Below, piece by piece: positions 47,457 to 50,025 of a DNA stretch of 50,025 nucleotides. The position numbers and the translations under genes are program-made. Origin of the DNA: a virus; the IMG/VR virus record IMGVR_UViG_3300017739_000018, positions 1 to 50,025 of that record; one strand, given 5' to 3'. The stretch's first letter is position 1. Each line of letters opens with the position of its first letter. The notes under the pieces are model-generated. The model did no database searches and was not told the DNA's origin. It saw only the letters and a list, made by a program, of their open reading frames with translations.

Positions 47457-48845
47457 TTAATCGCTCAAGAACCCGAGTATACTAGCTAACGCCGCACTAC
47501 CCACGGAGGCCGCTGTCTCATACTCGCTCTCAAGCCCAAACATGTCTACGTTTGCGTTTTTTTCAAACTCTAACATCGCTAATTGATGTGCACGTGATGC
47601 CGCATTCTCTGTGGACTGCATAACCCACGCACTTTCGTCGCGGTACCGTTGCCACAACGCAGACAGTGCGGATTGAGTTATTTGTAAAACATTAAGTGCA
47701 TTTTGACGCTGTGCTTCGTTCAACACCGCAGTATCGGCTTTAGCAATGTCTCGACGCCATTGAGCATTTGATTGATCAATCTGTGTTTGCATCGACGTGT
47801 CGAAACGTTCGCGGGCGTCTTCAAGTGACGCGTTAAACTGTGCAATTGAGTTAGCTTGGTCGACGTTAAACTGTCCCATTGCGGCAACACGGTTTGCATT
47901 TGCGTTGTCTACCTGTACACCAAGCTCCGCAAAAAACTCGTCCACTTGTTGCTGAGACTTTGCGTTAAACTGAGCGGCGGCGTTTTCGGCCGCCGTATCC
48001 GTAAACACAGCCTGTAGCATGCCTTGGTAGTTCAAAGTTTCCGTAGCTTGTTCGTTGTTAAGGTTTTGAAGATCAATCGCAAGAAAACTTTGAGCGTTTG
48101 TAATAGCCGCTTTCATACGGGCATCTAAATTCGCCATGTCCATCTGAGCCATAGCGGCCGCATTTTGTAGTACAGCGGCTTGTCTGTTATTTAAGTTAGC
48201 AATGTTAATCTTGGAGTACTCAGCGGCATCAGCGGCGGCGATAGGCAAGCCTGCTTCAAGAACAGCTTGTGACACTGCGGCGGCGGCCATTGAGCTTGCC
48301 CCAAGACCTCGCTGTGCCATGATAGACGACGCGACACGCACAGGACCCGCCGCCCAAGGAGGCAGAGGTTTACCTTCTTCGATTGAACTGTACAGCTCCC
48401 CTAATTGGAAACTTACAAGTTGCTCTTGCTGGACTTTTCCTTGAGCCGCTTCAGCAATCGCTTCAGAAGAAAGTGTGCCTTGTGGAGCTTCAATGGTAAC
48501 TTCCGGAGAAATATCAGAGCGTTCAAGCTGGGCCGCTGTTGCATTCGTTATTTGATCTGCGGCGGTGCTAGCTTCGTAAGAGTACTCGTCTTTTTCCGGT
48601 GTGGCAGGAGCTGTTACAAGGGTGGGGTCGTCCGCTTTTTCTGCTGTAACAGACGGGGCCTGTGCGTCAAGCCCGGTGTAAGAGACTTCGGCATCCGTTA
48701 GGTCTTGGTCTGCTATTTTTTCGGGAGCAATGGACGCGCCTTCAGGCATTTCGCCGGACAGACGATCTTCAACCGTGGACGTTAGAGACGCCGCGTCTCC
48801 GCCCTCTGCCATCTTACGTCTATGTCTACTTTGATTATATATCAT
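47457..48845 (-). CDS. Coiled-coil internal virion protein, 462 residues
   Basis: First half acidic and disordered. Residues about 185-430 are a long Ala/Gln/Asn-rich coiled-coil with recurrent N-x2-N or Q-F-N patterns (LDARMKAAITNAQSFLAIDL, QFNVDQANSIAQFNASLEDA). It ends with a short hydrophobic segment (AASVGSAALASILGFL). Such proteins are common in marine podovirus virions and may form the ejection tube. Start 48845 has GGAAG 6 bases upstream; ATG 48812 (MAEGGDAASL) is an alternative. Confidence 0.68.
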   Translation of the reverse strand: MIYNQSRHRRKMAEGGDAASLTSTVEDRLSGEMPEGASIAPEKIADQDLTDAEVSYTGLDAQAPSVTAEKADDPTLVTAPATPEKDEYSYEASTAADQITNATAAQLERSDISPEVTIEAPQGTLSSEAIAEAAQGKVQQEQLVSFQLGELYSSIEEGKPLPPWAAGPVRVASSIMAQRGLGASSMAAAAVSQAVLEAGLPIAAADAAEYSKINIANLNNRQAAVLQNAAAMAQMDMANLDARMKAAITNAQSFLAIDLQNLNNEQATETLNYQGMLQAVFTDTAAENAAAQFNAKSQQQVDEFFAELGVQVDNANANRVAAMGQFNVDQANSIAQFNASLEDARERFDTSMQTQIDQSNAQWRRDIAKADTAVLNEAQRQNALNVLQITQSALSALWQRYRDESAWVMQSTENAASRAHQLAMLEFEKNANVDMFGLESEYETAASVGSAALASILGFLSD

Positions 48846-48848
48846 ATC

Positions 48849-49223
48849 TTACTTCCGCATCTTCATAATAGTGTCGGCACCTTTGATGCCAAATGACGCG
48901 AGTACCCCTGTGTATAAGAGATACTGATAAAATTCAGGAAGTTGTTGAAGCGCAGTAAATCCTGCGTGAACACGATCAATAATTGCTGTATCATCTATTA
49001 TAACGCCGTATCCAATAAACCACAACGGAAGTGTCAGAAGAATTATTAGATATTCATCTTTCCACGAGTTAGAAGTAGCATCAGCCATCCGAGCTTCCCA
49101 GTCAGCATCAGTCTTGAGTTTCTCTAGCTTTACTTCCTGCTTAACTTTTTGCTCTTCAGCTTTGCCTTTGACCCAGCCCTTGGCTAAATCAACAACTCCA
49201 CTTAATACTGTTCCCCAAATCAT
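48849..49223 (-). CDS. Holin, GTA three-helix type
   Basis: A 124-residue protein matching the GTA_holin_3TM family: MIWGTVLSGVVDLAKGWVKG, a charged helix, SSWKDEY-like text (SNSWKDEYLIILLTLPLWFI), FTALQQLPEFYQYLL and GVLASFGIKGADTIMKMRK. Membrane helices lie near 58-76 and 95-115. It should control timing of lysis by letting lysozyme (6117-6542) reach the cell wall. The family is typical of alphaproteobacterial phages and gene transfer agents, which supports the host guess. Confidence 0.88.
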   Translation of the reverse strand: MIWGTVLSGVVDLAKGWVKGKAEEQKVKQEVKLEKLKTDADWEARMADATSNSWKDEYLIILLTLPLWFIGYGVIIDDTAIIDRVHAGFTALQQLPEFYQYLLYTGVLASFGIKGADTIMKMRK

Positions 49224-49241
49224 GTTGCTCCGCCTACTTTG

Positions 49242-49427
49242 TTATACGCCTGTTTTTTTATCGTCTGGTACAGGTATGCAAGACATTCCTCGCGGGTCTT
49301 CTTCGTTTTGCATTATTACCATTGCTTCTTTAAAACAATCCTGTGGATTCTCGTATTCTTTACGATCTACTATTTGCAAAAAACCCGGTTGCATAGCTAT
49401 TGTGATTATTCCGTATACAGTCCACAT
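49242..49427 (-). CDS. Small protein with hydrophobic N-terminus, 61 residues
   Basis: MWTVYGIITIAMQPGFLQIV start with a short hydrophobic segment, then NPQDCFKEAMVIMQNEEDPR and CIPVPDDKKTGV, two Cys. AAGGGGA lies 7 bases before the ATG. It sits between the holin and a membrane protein, so it could aid lysis, but the evidence is only position. It resembles in form the small protein at 27339-27548. Confidence 0.6.
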   Translation of the reverse strand: MWTVYGIITIAMQPGFLQIVDRKEYENPQDCFKEAMVIMQNEEDPRGMSCIPVPDDKKTGV

Positions 49428-49428
49428 C

Positions 49429-49878
49429 TTATTTCCCCTTCGTCGTTATAAGCCAATATAAGATGTAACCAAATATGCCAATAGCAGAAAGGGCGGCAAT
49501 GGTAACAATAATGCCAGTAGTCCATTCTTTAATTTGTCTGCGCTTACGAGCCTTGGCTTGTTCAATTCGTTTACGTTCATTTTCTTTCAGTTGTTTTCGG
49601 TTAGCGATAAATTTCTGGTAGTCCTCCCAAAGTCCTGAACGACCACTATAAATAAATAATTGTCGAATCTCAGATTCACGCTGTTGTATTTTCTCAAGCT
49701 CAAAGAAGGCTTCCATGTCACCGTCTTTCGCTTTCTTTTCAATTTGCTCTTTTGCGTCAGCGAGTTTGGTGAGTTGCGGCCCTAGCTCACCGACAGAGTG
49801 GATATGACCTGCAAACTCCTTGATAGCACCGATAGCATCGTTGGCTATCTTGACTGCGGCTATCGCTTCAAAAATCAT
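49429..49878 (-). CDS. Coiled-coil, C-terminal membrane protein, 149 residues
   Basis: MIFEAIAAVKIANDAIGAIK start at ATG 49878 (AGGTGG site; TAATG overlap with the gene upstream). Middle: LADAKEQIEKKAKDGDMEAF, IFYSG-like text (RQLFIYSGRSGLWEDYQKFI) and a basic helix. A membrane helix lies near 124-145 (GIIVTIAALSAIGIFGYILY). This topology is seen in phage lysis-region proteins such as i-spanins, but here the membrane part is C-terminal. Function unknown. Confidence 0.62.
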   Translation of the reverse strand: MIFEAIAAVKIANDAIGAIKEFAGHIHSVGELGPQLTKLADAKEQIEKKAKDGDMEAFFELEKIQQRESEIRQLFIYSGRSGLWEDYQKFIANRKQLKENERKRIEQAKARKRRQIKEWTTGIIVTIAALSAIGIFGYILYWLITTKGK

Positions 49879-50025
49879 TATACCACCTGCGTAATGAGTG
49901 CAACAACAGCAGAAATGACTGCAACAGTAGACATCATCACCATCGCCTCCAATCGCCACAGTCTTTTGTCAAGACCCTCCAGCTTGTCTTGCACATAACC
50001 ATAACGAATGGCACACTCAGCTTCA
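49878..50025 (-). CDS. Small membrane protein, partial
   Basis: Cut by the right end of the window, so the start is not seen. Visible text: AIRYGYVQDKLEGLDKRLWR, LEAMVMMSTVAVISAVVALI, TQVV and stop. A short coiled-coil then one membrane helix is like XhlA-type lysis accessory proteins. The stop overlaps the next ATG as TAATG. It belongs with the holin cluster. Confidence 0.6.
   Translation of the reverse strand, partial: EAECAIRYGYVQDKLEGLDKRLWRLEAMVMMSTVAVISAVVALITQVV

Noticed and set aside
1-50025. CRISPR array, insertion sequence, phage RNA polymerase
   Set aside because: No regularly spaced repeat-spacer pattern, no transposase or terminal inverted repeats, and no single-subunit RNA polymerase gene were seen; promoters look host sigma70-type.

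Overview
The window looks like part of the genome of a tailed, probably podovirus-like marine bacteriophage. The evidence is a complete head module (small and large terminase, portal, scaffold, major capsid protein), a GH24 lysozyme, a gene-transfer-agent-type three-helix holin, long internal virion proteins, phage-type primase, helicase and family A polymerase, T7-like endonuclease I, class I ribonucleotide reductase and a tRNA-Cys. The host is inferred to be an alphaproteobacterium, from the GTA-type holin, a GcrA-like small protein and sigma70-like promoters. A family A polymerase carrying a half DnaJ-type zinc finger recalls phage HMO-2011 of SAR116 bacteria. That link rests on recalled knowledge, not on a search.

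Layout. (1) 1-18380, minus strand: the late module, transcribed leftward. In transcription order it is terS, terL, a tyrosine-recombinase-like protein, portal with an overlapping small gene, a 707-residue virion protein, two RNA hairpins, scaffold, capsid, a putative decoration protein, a new promoter, four very small basic proteins, lysozyme, adaptor and tail proteins, and tail fibres. The last fibre runs off the left end. (2) 18381-19135: a gene-poor control region with a complete promoter-RNA-terminator unit on the plus strand and a strong leftward terminator. (3) 19136-23343, minus strand: an early block of small genes, a GP88-like cysteine protein, tRNA-Cys, a DUF932-like protein and a winged-helix regulator. 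(4) 23344-37695, plus strand: replication and nucleotide metabolism (primase, DnaB-like helicase, HNH nuclease, separate 3'-5' exonuclease, polymerase, putative SSB, PD-(D/E)XK nucleases, endonuclease I, both RNR subunits). (5) 37696-50025, minus strand: small proteins, very large internal virion proteins, holin and small membrane proteins, with one gene cut by the right end. Both ends carry leftward late genes, so on a circular or circularly permuted map the two late blocks would join. The holin would then lie in the same late transcription unit as the lysozyme, but separated from it by the tail genes.

How it works together. Regions 3 and 4 diverge from 23343/23344. That site carries two copies of a dyad motif (AAAAAGG, centre GGTTGACC, CCTTTTT) between two opposed promoters, so it looks like a regulated early switch or a replication origin. 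Three sigma70-like promoters (near 7581, 18565 and 23314) share exact 17-base spacers and a conserved initially transcribed sequence around GCCGGGG that can fold. This suggests a cis-acting RNA element, perhaps put-like antitermination or ribosome-binding-site masking. A short leader with an intrinsic terminator precedes nrdB. The most noteworthy items are this promoter-hairpin family, the 84-base candidate sRNA, the covarying double hairpin before the scaffold gene, the tyrosine recombinase in the virion operon, and a 40-residue His/Cys-rich micro-protein.
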